Shown here: positions 41,329-52,464 of the stretch, in pieces
How positions within the stretch are numbered: the first letter of the stretch is position 1
Layout of the letters: every line of letters begins with the position of its first letter
Program-made: the position numbers and the translations under genes
The notes under the pieces: generated by a model
Databases searched by the model: none
Told to the model about the DNA's origin: nothing
What the model saw: the letters and a program-made list of their open reading frames with translations, nothing else
Source of the DNA: Deinococcus multiflagellatus
GTDB lineage: Bacteria; Deinococcota; Deinococci; Deinococcales; Deinococcaceae
Direction of reading: 5' to 3'
DNA length: 64,000 nucleotides
NCBI RefSeq assembly: GCF_020166415.1
Contig: NZ_JAIQXV010000001.1
Location: 124,001-188,000, forward strand

Positions 41329-41808
41329 ATGAGCAAAATGTCACGTCCGCTGCTGCTTCTCGCTTCTGTCGCGCTGGCGGCGGGGCCGCTCAGTACCTCG
41401 CACGCGCTGCTGGACAAGACCCGGTTCGTGGCGCACCTGGGCGTGGCCTACTACGCCTTCCACCACTGGGTGCTGGCGCCCTACACGGCCGGCAAGTTCG
41501 CCAGCGGCGCCTCTGGACGTATGGGCGCACTGGCCAAGGGCGGCCTGGCCCTGCTGTTTGCCGCCCACGAGGTGAATGTGGCGGGGAAAGTGGCCCACAA
41601 CAGCCCCGATCCGCTGCTGCAAAAGCTGGACGGCGAACTGGCGAAGGTGCAGGGGGCGTTTGGCGAGGTGGGCAACCGCTTCAAGCAGGGCCAGTTCTCT
41701 GAGGCCGATGTGCGCGCCCTGGAAAGTGCCACAGGCGCCCTGAGCCAGGGTTCGGCGGCGGCCGGGCAGCCCATCAGGGACATCGCCGCCCCCATTCCGG
41801 GGCTGTAA
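41329..41808 (+). CDS. Exported protein of unknown function
   Basis: The 159-residue protein has an N-terminal signal peptide or anchor (about residues 5-26, LLLLASVALAAGPLSTSHA). A region with aromatic and His residues follows (HLGVAYYAFHHWVLAPYTAGKFASG), then a second weakly hydrophobic helix (LAKGGLALLFAAHEVNVAG) and an Ala/Gly-rich helical tail. No family is recognised. GGAGG at 41316-41320 lies at good distance from the ATG. A terminator follows, so it is a single-gene unit. Confidence 0.7.
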   Translation: MSKMSRPLLLLASVALAAGPLSTSHALLDKTRFVAHLGVAYYAFHHWVLAPYTAGKFASGASGRMGALAKGGLALLFAAHEVNVAGKVAHNSPDPLLQKLDGELAKVQGAFGEVGNRFKQGQFSEADVRALESATGALSQGSAAAGQPIRDIAAPIPGL

Positions 41809-41826
41809 ACGGCGGGAGGGTCAGTG

Positions 41827-41856
41827 GGCGGGCCCAGAAGGTGGGGGCCCGCCTTT
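41827..41856 (+). terminator. Intrinsic terminator after the exported-protein gene
   Basis: GGCGGGCCC at 41827-41835 pairs with GGGCCCGCC at 41845-41853, followed by TTTC. Confidence 0.75.
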
Positions 41857-42064
41857 CATCTGCCGTTGACCCCGCCGCCGCAGGCTTGGGCGGGCCGCTG
41901 ATGGCCTGTGCTGGCTTCAGGCGGCTGCAGGGAAACAGAGGGCGTGGGTGGGCGCCACTGGCCTCGCCCACCCGGGGCTCTCTCGCGGCGGGAACAGCCG
42001 GTTTCCCCAATCCAACGCTGCTCCGCTTCGCTGCGTCTTTCTCTGCTTCAGGAGGTGGTCGCCC

Positions 42065-42457
42065 ATGTTCACCCTCTCGGCCCGCCGGGCCCGTCCGCGT
42101 TCGCGCCGGCTGGAAGCCACCTTTCAGCGGCTGTCCCGGCGCATGGCCGACTTCAGTGGCACCGCCGTGGCCTTCTGCCTGGCCTGCCTGAGCCTGATGC
42201 TGTGGCTGGTCACTGGCCCGCTCTTTCACTTTTCAGATGCGTGGCAACTGGTCATCAACACCGGCACCACCATCGTGACCTTCCTGATGGTCTTCCTGAT
42301 TCAGAACGCCCAGAACGAGGATACCCGTGAGCTGCATGCCAAGCTGGACGCCGTGCTGCAGGAACTGCGCGCCGAACGCGGCATGATGCACGACCCAGGG
42401 CTGCTGGCCCTGACCCCCGACGAGATTGTGCAGGAGGTCCGCGCAGGCGACGACTGA
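42065..42457 (+). CDS. Low-affinity iron permease family protein
   Basis: The 130-residue membrane protein has two helices (about 31-55 and 62-83) and the family pattern [61 protein letters not shown], here spread over residues 30-85, known from the bacterial short members of the Fet4-type low-affinity iron permease family (PF04120). Whether these short proteins move iron is not established. A strong AGGAGG precedes the ATG. The N terminus is Arg-rich and cytoplasmic; the C-terminal helix [16 protein letters not shown] is charged. Confidence 0.85.
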   Translation: MFTLSARRARPRSRRLEATFQRLSRRMADFSGTAVAFCLACLSLMLWLVTGPLFHFSDAWQLVINTGTTIVTFLMVFLIQNAQNEDTRELHAKLDAVLQELRAERGMMHDPGLLALTPDEIVQEVRAGDD

Positions 42458-43039
42458 GCCGGGTGGTTCTCCATGTCCAGCACGGGTGCGGAGAGCGGTC
42501 AAGCGAGGCGGGTAGATCATGCGGAGAAGGTTGTCTGGGACGCAGCGCACGCTCATGCTCCTGGCATCGCTGCCCTGCGAGTTCCCCGCCAGGGGAGAGG
42601 TAGAAAAACAGCGTGTTCGGCGGGCCGCTCTCTGTGGGTTGCTCAAATGCGCCTAAGTCTTGCTGGCGGGGTTTCACCGCTCGTTGGATTCGGCCTTCAT
42701 GGCAGTTGGAAGACAGAACGCCGCGCCCAGGCAGGTGACAGGTGCTGGCCTTGTTCGCCGGGCTGTCCAATCCCACCCCGGAGCCAGAACGTGGCCCCGC
42801 CGCCCCTTTGGTGTTGTTGTCCTTTCTGGCGGCCCAGTACGCAGAACGCAGAGCCGTGGTGGGAAAGCCGCAGGGCGGCTGTGTGTTCCGCTGCCAGCGC
42901 CCGTCTTGCCTGCTTGTGCCCTTTCCAGAGAGCCAGAGATGGGCAGGACTTCCCTGTTCACACGCCGTCCTCGCTGCCCCTCCCCGGGTTTCATTCGAGC
43001 CTTAGCTCACCTTTCTAGAGTGCGCCCCGGAGGACTTCC
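42458..43039. other. 580-bp gap holding a dispersed repeat
   Basis: No gene is seen. The left part holds copy A of the intergenic repeat described at 42497-42643. The right part (42650-43020) has no recognisable content, apart from GGAGG at 43029-43033, which belongs to the next gene. Confidence 0.5.
42497..42643 (+). repeat. Dispersed intergenic repeat, copy A
   Basis: Two ungapped blocks match copy B at 48574-48747. Block 1 (42497-42544) shares GGTCAAGCG, GGG, TCATG, AGGT and TCTGGGACGC at identical spacing. Block 2 (42607-42643) shares AACAGCGTGTT, GGC, CTCTGTGG and TGCT at identical spacing. The middle differs in length. Confidence 0.65.
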
Positions 43040-43363
43040 ATGAACAAGACCCACGTTTTCGCCGTTGCCGCCGCCCTGCTTCTGCCCACGCTGGCTTCGG
43101 CGCAGACCATGCCCGCCGCCAAACCTGCGGCGACCACAGCGGCGGCCAAACCCGCCGCGCCCGTCACACTCACCCGCACGGCGGTCCACATCAACAGCGC
43201 CAGCACCAAGACCCTCATGACCCTGCCGGGCGTGGGCACCAAGGTGGCCGCCGAGATCATCAAGAACCGCCCCTACAGGGATGCCAAGGCGCTGATCGTC
43301 AAGGTGAAGGGCCTGGGCCAGAACAACGTCCAGAAACTGCTGCCCCTGATCGACTTCAAGTAA
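43040..43363 (+). CDS. Exported ComEA-like helix-hairpin-helix protein
   Basis: The 107-residue protein has a signal peptide ending ASAQ, an Ala/Pro/Lys-rich linker (about 23-48) and a C-terminal HhH domain: VHINSASTKTLMTLPGVGTKVAAEIIKNRPY, with the hairpin LPGVGTKVA, followed by VKGLGQNNVQKLLPLI. Such domains bind DNA without sequence preference. ComEA anchors incoming DNA in natural transformation, and Deinococcus is often competent, but the typical ComEA membrane anchor and the comEC gene are not next to it. Periplasmic DNA binding is likely; competence role is inference. Confidence 0.85.
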   Translation: MNKTHVFAVAAALLLPTLASAQTMPAAKPAATTAAAKPAAPVTLTRTAVHINSASTKTLMTLPGVGTKVAAEIIKNRPYRDAKALIVKVKGLGQNNVQKLLPLIDFK

Positions 43364-43462
43364 GCCGGACCCTGGCGGCTGCGGCCTTGCCAACGCAGCT
43401 GCGCAGGCCAAGCACAGCACAATGGCCCGCTGGGCGCCGCTCCCGTCAGGAGGCAAGAAAGC

Positions 43463-44647
43463 ATGACGGTTTCACCCAACCCACCCCCGGCCCCGCCCAG
43501 CACCGTGCGGCGGGTGTGGCGCTGGCCCTGGCTGCAGGTGCTGGTGTATCTGCTGGCGCTCTGGGTGGTATGGCGGCTGCTGGTGCACCTGCACCCGCTG
43601 GTGCTGAGCGTGGCGGTGGCCTACCTGATCGCCCACCTGGCCAACCCCCTGCTGGTGCGCCTGGAAGCGCGCCGCGTGCCGCGCCCGGTGGGGATTGCGC
43701 TGCTGGTGGCGACGCTGCTGGCCGTGCTGTCAGGCGTGCTGCCCCTGATGGGCACGGTGCTCAAAGAGGTGCAGCTGCTGGGCCGCCAGCTGCCCACCCT
43801 GACCGGCAACCTGGAAACCATCGCCCACGGCCTTGTGCAGCGCTTCCCGGTCCTGCGCGGGGCCCAGGCCCAGCTGGACAGCTGGATTCAGACCCTGCCC
43901 AACCAGCTGAGTGCCGAGCTGGGCGCGCTGCTGTCGCCCAAGGGGGCGCTGGTGAGCGGGGTGGTGGGCGCCGCTGGCTGGATAGGCCGCGCCTTTGTGA
44001 CCCTGATTATCAGCGTGTACATGATGGCGATTTACCCCAGCATGGGCCCGTTTCTGCTGCGCCTGCTGCCGGTGCGTTTTCAGCCGCTGGCGCAGGACAT
44101 CAGCGAGCATGTGTCCAGGGCGGTGGGCGGTTACTTTCGCGGCCAGCTGACCGTGGCGGTGATCATGGGCGTGATAATCGGCGTGGGCCTGAGCCTGCTG
44201 GGCCTGCCCTCGGCGCTGGCGATTGGCTTTCTGGCGGCGCTGCTGAACATCGTGCCGTACCTGGGGGTCATTCTGTCGGTGATTCCCGCGCTGCTGCTGG
44301 CCCTGCCGTTTGGCCTGCTGAAGGTGGCGGCGGTGGCCGCGCTGTTCGTGGGCGCCAACCAATTAGAGGGCCATGTGATCGCCCCGCGCGTGGTGAGCCA
44401 GAACACGCACCTGTCGTCGCTGGCGGTGCTGCTGTCCATTCTGTTCGGGGTGGAACTGTTTGGCCTGATGGGCGCGGTGGTGGCGGTGCCCACCGTGGCC
44501 GCCCTGAAGTCCCTGCTGGACGCCTATTACTACCGCAGCCCGTCGTACCGGGCGCAGCCAGCGGCCGGGCGAAGGGAAGAAGGGCCCCCAGGCCCAGCCG
44601 ACCCCGGGGCGCCACCCCCTGGGCCCGGGGGCGTGGCCCAGGGTTAG
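43463..44647 (+). CDS. AI-2E family transporter (PerM/YdiK-like)
   Basis: The 394-residue membrane protein has about eight helices in the AI-2E family pattern: an N-terminal pair, a soluble domain (about 95-165), then a Gly-rich C-terminal membrane part with ALAIGFLAALLNIVPYLGVILSVIPALLLAL and NQLEGHVIAPRVVSQNTHLSSLAVLLSILFG-type segments, where PYLG and the P-R-V pair are typical. Members export AI-2, exchange Na+/H+ or have unknown solutes. CAGGAGG precedes the ATG. The tail after residue 365 is Pro-rich. Confidence 0.9.
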   Translation: MTVSPNPPPAPPSTVRRVWRWPWLQVLVYLLALWVVWRLLVHLHPLVLSVAVAYLIAHLANPLLVRLEARRVPRPVGIALLVATLLAVLSGVLPLMGTVLKEVQLLGRQLPTLTGNLETIAHGLVQRFPVLRGAQAQLDSWIQTLPNQLSAELGALLSPKGALVSGVVGAAGWIGRAFVTLIISVYMMAIYPSMGPFLLRLLPVRFQPLAQDISEHVSRAVGGYFRGQLTVAVIMGVIIGVGLSLLGLPSALAIGFLAALLNIVPYLGVILSVIPALLLALPFGLLKVAAVAALFVGANQLEGHVIAPRVVSQNTHLSSLAVLLSILFGVELFGLMGAVVAVPTVAALKSLLDAYYYRSPSYRAQPAAGRREEGPPGPADPGAPPPGPGGVAQG

Positions 44648-44868
44648 CTGGGGCAACCGAGAGTGGGAACCACATGACCTGCAGGTGAACCATTCAGGTC
44701 AACTGGGGCGAACGAAGTGACTGTCCGCCACAACAGCATTTGGCGCGACGTGAAGGAGGGTGCTTCCCTCCCCTCAATGGAATGGCAGACTGCTGTCAGG
44801 CTGCTGGTGCCGCCACCCTCCAGCCAGCGCCCGTGCAGGGCACGCCCCTCGTTCGCCCCAGAAGGCTC

Positions 44869-45470
44869 CTACCCCTCCTTCAGCGCGCTCCGGCGGGTCC
44901 AGGCCCAGCGGCCCAGGGCCCACAGCAGCGCGCCGCCGGCCGCCGCCAGCAGGCCCGCGTGGCCCCAGCGGTCCAGCAGCGGCAGCAGGGCCGGGCCGCC
45001 TTTCCAGAGCAGGGTCTGCCACACACCCACATGCAGGGCGGCGCCCAGCAGGCTCAGGCGCAGGTAAGGGCCAAAGGGATAGGGGGCCGCGCCCGCCACC
45101 AGCGTGACCGGCGTGCGCAGGCTGCCGATGGTGCGGCTCAGGATGATCAGGCCCGCGCCGCCCCGGGCCAGCAGGCGCTCGGCCCGCTCGGTGTGGCGCT
45201 GCGCCAGCCGGGGGCCCAGCCACGCCCGCCAGCGCCGGGCCGCGTGGTAGCCCAGCAGGCTGCCCAGCCAGTTGCCCAGCGTGCCCCACAGCAGTGCGCC
45301 GCCCAGCGTGGCGTGGCCCGCGTCAATGGCCGCCGCCTGCGCCAGCATGGGCACCACGCCGGGCACCCCGGGCACGCCCGCGCCTTCCAGGGCCAGCAGG
45401 CCGAAGGTGGCGCCGTTCAGCAGCGCCGGGTTCAGCGCCGCAAGCCACAGCCGCAGGCTTTCGGGGTGGG

Positions 45471-45474
<4 letters not shown>
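44869..45474 (-). CDS. DedA/VTT-domain membrane protein
   Basis: The 201-residue protein has four or five helices and the VTT/SNARE-associated pattern: E-x-GVPGVPG near residue 31, GALLWGTLGNWLGSLLGYHAARR near 60 and the Arg-Gly region ILSRTIGSLRTPVTLVAGAAP near 112. DedA proteins act as lipid flippases for undecaprenyl phosphate or phospholipids. Its ATG overlaps the stop of the glucoamylase gene (ATGA), an unusual partner. A short hairpin (GGAGGG/CCCTCC at 44755-44771) lies about 100 bases beyond its stop. Confidence 0.85.
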
Positions 45475-47810
<2,336 letters not shown>

Positions 47811-47968
47811 GGGTGCATGCTGGTCGCCGCGCCTGATGCCCAGATGAAACCCGGCCGCCCAGAGAACATGCGCCGCGGTGCCTCCCTGTTTCATCTGGCC
47901 CTGAGCTGCGCCCGGTATGCCTGAAGCCGCGCGCCGGGCCCCCCCCCGGCTGCCCGAAGGAGCCCCCC

Positions 47969-48412
47969 ATGAAAACAGTTCCGCTGACGCTGACCCTCCT
48001 GAGCACCCTGGGCACCGTGCAGGCCGCCAGCCTGAACCTCACGATGTCCGACCTGAAGTTCACGCCCGCGGCCCTGACCCTGAAAGCGGGCCAGCCCGTG
48101 ACCCTGCGCCTGAGCAATACGGGCAAGGTGCCCCACGAACTGCAGATCTACGCCAAGCCCCGGGTGGCCCCCACCACCGAAGCCGCCTGGGACGCCTACA
48201 TGAAAACGCACACGCTGTGGCAAGGGGCCAAGAACCTGCGTCTGATCCAAAATGGCAAGGCCGTGGGCGGCACCTTCTTTGAGGTGGTGCTGGCCCCCGG
48301 CGCCCAGGCCACCCTGACCTTTACCCCCACCAAGACCGGGGTGTTCGAGATGGCCTGCCACATGCCCGGCCACTACGAGGGCGGCATGAAGGGCACCGTG
48401 ACCGTGAAGTAG
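47969..48412 (+). CDS. Exported cupredoxin (plastocyanin/azurin-like)
   Basis: A 147-residue blue-copper-type protein with a 19-residue signal peptide ending VQAAS. The fold starts with the strand SDLKFTPAALTLKAGQPVTLRLSNTG. Copper ligands are visible: His in KVPHELQIY, then Cys, His and Met in MACHMPGHYEGGMKG near the C terminus, the order typical of type I copper. It may carry electrons to a cytochrome oxidase or store copper. GAAGGAG precedes the ATG. It diverges from the glucoamylase gene and is followed by a noncoding gap. Confidence 0.92.
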   Translation: MKTVPLTLTLLSTLGTVQAASLNLTMSDLKFTPAALTLKAGQPVTLRLSNTGKVPHELQIYAKPRVAPTTEAAWDAYMKTHTLWQGAKNLRLIQNGKAVGGTFFEVVLAPGAQATLTFTPTKTGVFEMACHMPGHYEGGMKGTVTVK

Positions 48413-48920
48413 GCAAGCGGCTCAGAGCGGGGGATCGGGGACGGGCCAGGGGACTGTCAGACGGCGCACCCGAGCAAGAGGGAGGTCCGGCCCTTGGCGC
48501 GGGGCATCGCAGGGGAACTCCCATTTCTTTCCTGGACGTTCCGGCAAGCCGTCTCATCAGTGGTGCAGCTAGTGGTCAAGCGTGCTGGGCGGTTCATGGA
48601 AGAAAGGTCTTCTGGGACGCCCCACTCGCTGCCCCCTCTGCTCCGCCGCTGTTCAAGCCCCAACCCCTGCGGCGCCGCTCTGCGCGTCCCCCATGAGGGG
48701 GGAGGGGAACAACAGCGTGTTTGTCAGGCTATCCTCTGTGGCCTGCTGAGACCGTCCGAAACACTGCGTCACACGGCTTCCGGATGATCCGTTCCAGCCC
48801 TCCGCGTCGCTGCGGTGATTCCACCCCTCTGCGTCACCGTTTTTCCCTCTCTGCCGCTCTGCGCGTCCCTTCGGTCGGAAAAACGCCGGAAGCACGTGAC
48901 GGAAGGTTTCGGCAGTCGTG
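48413..48920. other. 508-bp gap with repeat sequences
   Basis: No gene is seen. Copy B of the intergenic repeat lies at 48574-48747. To its right, GCCGCTCTGCGCGTCCC occurs at 48851-48867 and also inside the repeat at 48674-48690, so part of the gap is itself repetitive. Confidence 0.5.
48574..48747 (+). repeat. Dispersed intergenic repeat, copy B
   Basis: It matches copy A at 42497-42643 in two ungapped blocks of about 47 and 37 bp (48574-48621 and 48711-48747). It has about 27 extra bases between the blocks. Confidence 0.65.
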
Positions 48921-49739
48921 TCACTTCGCCTTCACTGTGCGCCGCCGCGCTGGGCGGGTGGGCACTTCGGCCGCGCTGGTCGCCGCCCGGTCGGGGCGCG
49001 CCTGTCTGTGGGGGCGTGGGCGCGCGTTCAGATCGTCGGCCCACAGCCGGAATCCCCCCACAAAGGCGTTGCTGTTGTCCCCCAGACGCACCCCGGCCGG
49101 CAGGTGATCCAGATGCCCTTCCAGCAGCGCTGCGTTGCCGCCGCCCAGCACGGCCTCATCGGGTGCCAGGGCCTGCATCAGCAGCGCGGTGACCCGGCCC
49201 ACCTCCCGGCGCCACGCCTTTTTGCCCAGCCGTTTCAGGCCGCGCAGGCCCACGTAGTCCTCATAGGTTTTCTTGCGGTAGGGCAGGTGGGCCAGCTCCA
49301 TGGGCTCCAGCACCCCGTCCACGATCAGGGCGGTGCCCAGCCCGGTGCCCAGGCCCAGAAACAGCAGCGAGCCGCCCTGGTAACTGCCCAGAGCCTGCAT
49401 GGCGGCGTCGTTGATCAGCTTCAGGGGGCAGCCAAACGCGCGGGCGTAGTCAAAGCCCACCCAGCCCGGCCCCAGGTTCGCCGGGTTGTGGACCGGCTGG
49501 CCGTGCAGCACTGGCCCCGGGTAGCCCACGCTCACCGCGTCAAAGGTCCAGTCGTCCACCAGGGCCTGTACGCCGCGCACCATCGCTGCTGGGGTCAGCT
49601 CGGGCCCCGAAACGAAGCGGCGCCGCTGCTCCGGGTCCAGGCCGCTGCGCAGCACCTTCACATGCGTGCCGCCAATGTCCACGGTCAGGACGGTGCGGGG
49701 CGCAGCGGGCGCTGGGCGGGCCGCGCGGGCGCGGCTCAT
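48921..49739 (-). CDS. ROK-family sugar kinase, probable polyphosphate glucokinase
   Basis: The 272-residue kinase has the ASKHA phosphate loop LTVDIGGTHVKVL near residue 18, the catalytic Asp in LINDAAMQALG near 111 and a second Gly-rich loop LFLGLGTGLGTALIVDG near 125. It lacks the zinc motif of typical ROK repressors. ELAHLPYRKKTYEDYVG recalls polyphosphate-glucokinase-like ROK enzymes, so glucose with ATP or polyphosphate is the likely substrate pair. Its ATG overlaps the stop of zwf (ATGA), so glucose-6-phosphate would be made and used by one operon. The last 35 residues are Arg/Ala-rich and probably disordered. Confidence 0.85.
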   Translation of the reverse strand: MSRARAARPAPAAPRTVLTVDIGGTHVKVLRSGLDPEQRRRFVSGPELTPAAMVRGVQALVDDWTFDAVSVGYPGPVLHGQPVHNPANLGPGWVGFDYARAFGCPLKLINDAAMQALGSYQGGSLLFLGLGTGLGTALIVDGVLEPMELAHLPYRKKTYEDYVGLRGLKRLGKKAWRREVGRVTALLMQALAPDEAVLGGGNAALLEGHLDHLPAGVRLGDNSNAFVGGFRLWADDLNARPRPHRQARPDRAATSAAEVPTRPARRRTVKAK

Positions 49740-51181
49740 TCGCCCACCGCGCTGGCCTGCCGGGGCGCCGAGGCCGGGCCGGGCGGCGGGTCCAGGGTGC
49801 CCCCCTCGGCCGGGTCGGGGTTGACCCAGGGACCGTCCGGGCCCAGCAGGGCGTCGGCCTGCGGGGGGCCCCAGCTGCCCGGGGCGTAGGGCCACAGGGG
49901 CGCGGCAGAGCCCAGCACGTCCTGCACGATGCGCCAGGCTTCTTCCACCTCGTCCTCGCGGGCAAAGAGGGTCAGGTCGCCGGCCAGGGCGTCGCCCAGC
50001 AGGCGCTCGTAGGGGGCCAGCCCGTCCCAGTGCTGGCGGTGCAGCACGAGTTCATCCGCCTCGCCATGAAGCCCGGCGCCGGGCCGCTTGGTGTTCAGGC
50101 CCAGCGTGACCTGCACGCCCGGTGTCAGGTGCAGGCGCAGAAAGTTGGCGCTGGGGCGCGCGTCGCCAAACATCTGTTGCGGCGGCGGCTTGAAGAACAC
50201 GGTGACGGCGGTGGCGGTCACGGGCAGCCGCTTGCCCACCCGCACGTCAATGGGCACGCCCGCCCAGCGCCAGGAGTCCACATGAAAGCGCAGCGCCGCG
50301 TAGGTCTCGACCTGCGAACCGGGCGCCACGTCCGGCTCCTGGGTGTAGCCCTGGTACTGCCCGCGCACCACCTCGCCCGGGTTCAGGGTGCGCACCGCGC
50401 GCAGCAGGGCCGCCGCACTGTCGCGGATGGCGTCGTGGTCGGCGTGGGCGGGCGCGTCCATCAGCAGCAGGCTCAGCACCTGCAGCATGTGGTTTTGCAC
50501 CACGTCGCGGATGGCTCCCACTTCCTCGTAAAAACGGCCCCGGCCCGCCACGCCAAAGGTTTCGGCCATGGTGAGCTGAATCGCCTGCACATGGTCGCGG
50601 CTGAGCAGCGGTTCCAGAAACCCGTTGGCAAAGCGCAGGTACAGCAGGTTCTGCACCGCTTCCTTGCCCAGGTAGTGGTCTATGCGGAACACACTGGCTT
50701 CACTGAACACCTGATGAATGGTGCGGTTCAGCGCCTGCGCGCTGGCGAGGTCGTGCCCAAACGGCTTTTCCACCACGATGCGCGCCCCTTGGGCACAGCC
50801 GCTGGCCGCCAGGGCCTGCGTGACCGGCCCGAACAGGCTGGGCGGAATGGCGAGGTAATGCAGCGGATGCTGGGCGGGCCCCAGGGCCGCGCGCAGCGCC
50901 GTAAAGGTGGCTGGGTCGTGGTAATCGCCGTCAATGTACTGCAGTTGCGCACACAGCCGGGCAAAGGCCGCCTCGTTCACGCCGCCGTGCTCCTGCAGGC
51001 TGGCGCGGGCGCGGTCTTGCAGCTGCGCCAGCGTCCAGCCCGACTTCGCTACCCCAATAATGGGCATGTCCAGCAGGCCGCGCGCCAGCAGGCCCTGCAG
51101 GGCCGGGAAAATCTGCTTGTAGGCCAGGTCACCCGTTGCCCCGAAGAACACCAGGGCGTCGGCCGCTTGCGTGGGGGTCAT
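49736..51181 (-). CDS. zwf: Glucose-6-phosphate 1-dehydrogenase
   Basis: Zwf oxidises glucose-6-phosphate to 6-phosphogluconolactone with NADP, opening the oxidative pentose phosphate pathway. The 481-residue protein has ALVFFGATGDLAYKQIFPAL (Rossmann motif) at the start, VVEKPFGHD near 141, and the active-site peptide RIDHYLGKEAVQNLLYLRFAN near 174, with His and Lys that bind substrate. Its C-terminal 35 residues are Pro/Gly-rich, beyond the usual end. The ATG at 51181 is supported by TACGGT 7 nt upstream; the frame is open to 51385 but not protein-like there. Confidence 0.96.
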   Translation of the reverse strand: MTPTQAADALVFFGATGDLAYKQIFPALQGLLARGLLDMPIIGVAKSGWTLAQLQDRARASLQEHGGVNEAAFARLCAQLQYIDGDYHDPATFTALRAALGPAQHPLHYLAIPPSLFGPVTQALAASGCAQGARIVVEKPFGHDLASAQALNRTIHQVFSEASVFRIDHYLGKEAVQNLLYLRFANGFLEPLLSRDHVQAIQLTMAETFGVAGRGRFYEEVGAIRDVVQNHMLQVLSLLLMDAPAHADHDAIRDSAAALLRAVRTLNPGEVVRGQYQGYTQEPDVAPGSQVETYAALRFHVDSWRWAGVPIDVRVGKRLPVTATAVTVFFKPPPQQMFGDARPSANFLRLHLTPGVQVTLGLNTKRPGAGLHGEADELVLHRQHWDGLAPYERLLGDALAGDLTLFAREDEVEEAWRIVQDVLGSAAPLWPYAPGSWGPPQADALLGPDGPWVNPDPAEGGTLDPPPGPASAPRQASAVGE

Positions 51182-51188
51182 GCGCGCC

Positions 51189-51194
51189 ACCGTA
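51189..51194 (-). promoter_or_regulatory. -10 box of the zwf-glucokinase operon
   Basis: TACGGT on the minus strand, 7 nt before the ATG at 51181; leaderless type. Confidence 0.45.
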
Positions 51195-51383
51195 GGGGCC
51201 CCCGGTGGCGCCCAGATGAAATGCTCTGGCAGGCAAGGGCGGCGCAAGGCAGGCCCTCTGGAGAGTGTGCCCTCACGCGGGGCCTCTGCCGCGAGGCTTC
51301 CGCTCTCCTGGCCCCGCCCCTGCGGTCTCCACCGAGGGCCACATTCCATCCCACACTTAACTCGTTCGGGCAGGCTGGCCGCC

Positions 51384-52052
51384 ATGACTCTGGTCCGCCC
51401 CTGGCTCTGGCCCGCGCTGCGGCGCTACGTTCTGGGCATTCTGCTGCCTCTGGTGGTGCTGGGCCTGCTGGCTGAGGACGTGCTCGAACACCAGCGCGCC
51501 GCGTTCGAGACGCCGCTGCTGCTCTGGCTGCATGCCCACACGCCCCCCGCCCTGATCGCCCTGAGCCTGGCGCTGCACACCCTGGGCAGCCCCCCGGTGA
51601 TGGCCGTGGTGTTTGTGCTGATTCCCGCGTGGCTGTGGCAGCGCCGCCGGCCAGCCGACGCGGCCAGCGCCCTGCTGGGTCTGGGCAGCGCTGTGGGCAC
51701 CGCGTTTGTCATGAAGCTGCTGTTTCACCGCGCCCGGCCAGAACTGTGGCCCCGGCTGGTGGCCGAAACGGGCGCCTCGTTTCCCAGCGGACACGCCACG
51801 GTGGCCGCTGCCCTCGCCACCTGCGTGGCCCTGCTGCTGTGGCGCACGCCGCTGCGCTGGCCGGGCGCGGCGGCTTGCCTGCTGTACGCCCTGCTGAGCG
51901 GCGCCGCGCGCCTGGCCCTGGGGGTGCATTACCCCAGCGATGTGCTGGCGGGCTGGCTCACCGGCTGGGTGTGTGTGCTCAGCGCCCACAACGTGGTCCA
52001 TGCCCCCTGGGGCCAGCGGCTGTGGCGCCCCCTGCTGCGGTCGGTGCCTTGA
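51384..52052 (+). CDS. PAP2-family membrane phosphatase
   Basis: The 222-residue protein has about six helices and the three PAP2 phosphatase motifs: KLLFHRARP (KX6RP), SFPSGHAT (PSGH) and ARLALGVHYPSD (X-R-X5-H-X3-D). It should dephosphorylate a lipid phosphate on the outer face of the membrane, for example undecaprenyl pyrophosphate or phosphatidylglycerophosphate. TTAACT at 51356-51361 may be the promoter, with a short leader. It is divergent from zwf. Confidence 0.92.
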   Translation: MTLVRPWLWPALRRYVLGILLPLVVLGLLAEDVLEHQRAAFETPLLLWLHAHTPPALIALSLALHTLGSPPVMAVVFVLIPAWLWQRRRPADAASALLGLGSAVGTAFVMKLLFHRARPELWPRLVAETGASFPSGHATVAAALATCVALLLWRTPLRWPGAAACLLYALLSGAARLALGVHYPSDVLAGWLTGWVCVLSAHNVVHAPWGQRLWRPLLRSVP

Positions 52053-52098
52053 ACGGTCAGAGGTTTAAGGGGCTGGACAGAGAGGAACGCGAGAGACC

Positions 52099-52464
52099 TT
52101 ACCCCTCCTCGTGACCGCCCGGTGGTCTGGAGGCCAGGCGCGCGCGGTACTCCGCCACGCTGGCGCCCGCGCAGCTCAGGGGATGCACCTGCACCAGTCG
52201 GCGCCACGTCTGCACTGGCTGATCGTCCAGCAGCACCTGCGGTTTGGGCAGAAAGGCCGTAAACAGCGCCTCCAGCCCCACCTCGCGCGCACTGGCGCGG
52301 GCGTAGGCGGCGCCGCCCGAACTCCAGCAGTACAGCTCGGCCCCCTGCGCGGCCAGTTCGCGCACATGGGCCACCGCTGCCGGAATGGGAATGCGGGAGC
52401 GCCCAGCGTTGCGCACCAGGGTTTCGTCCACATCCACATAAACGACCAGCGGGGGAGGGCTCAT
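52099..52464 (-). CDS. Small HAD-like protein
   Basis: The 121-residue protein begins with YVDVDETLVRN, the DxDxT motif of HAD hydrolases (motif I), followed by a Thr/Ser site in ELYCWSSGGAAYA (motif II region) and a DDQ near residue 80 (motif IV-like acidic pair). It has no cap domain and is at the short end for the superfamily, so activity is uncertain. The ATG overlaps the stop of the LRV gene (ATGA), making it the third gene in the recG operon. Confidence 0.75.
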   Translation of the reverse strand: MSPPPLVVYVDVDETLVRNAGRSRIPIPAAVAHVRELAAQGAELYCWSSGGAAYARASAREVGLEALFTAFLPKPQVLLDDQPVQTWRRLVQVHPLSCAGASVAEYRARLASRPPGGHEEG

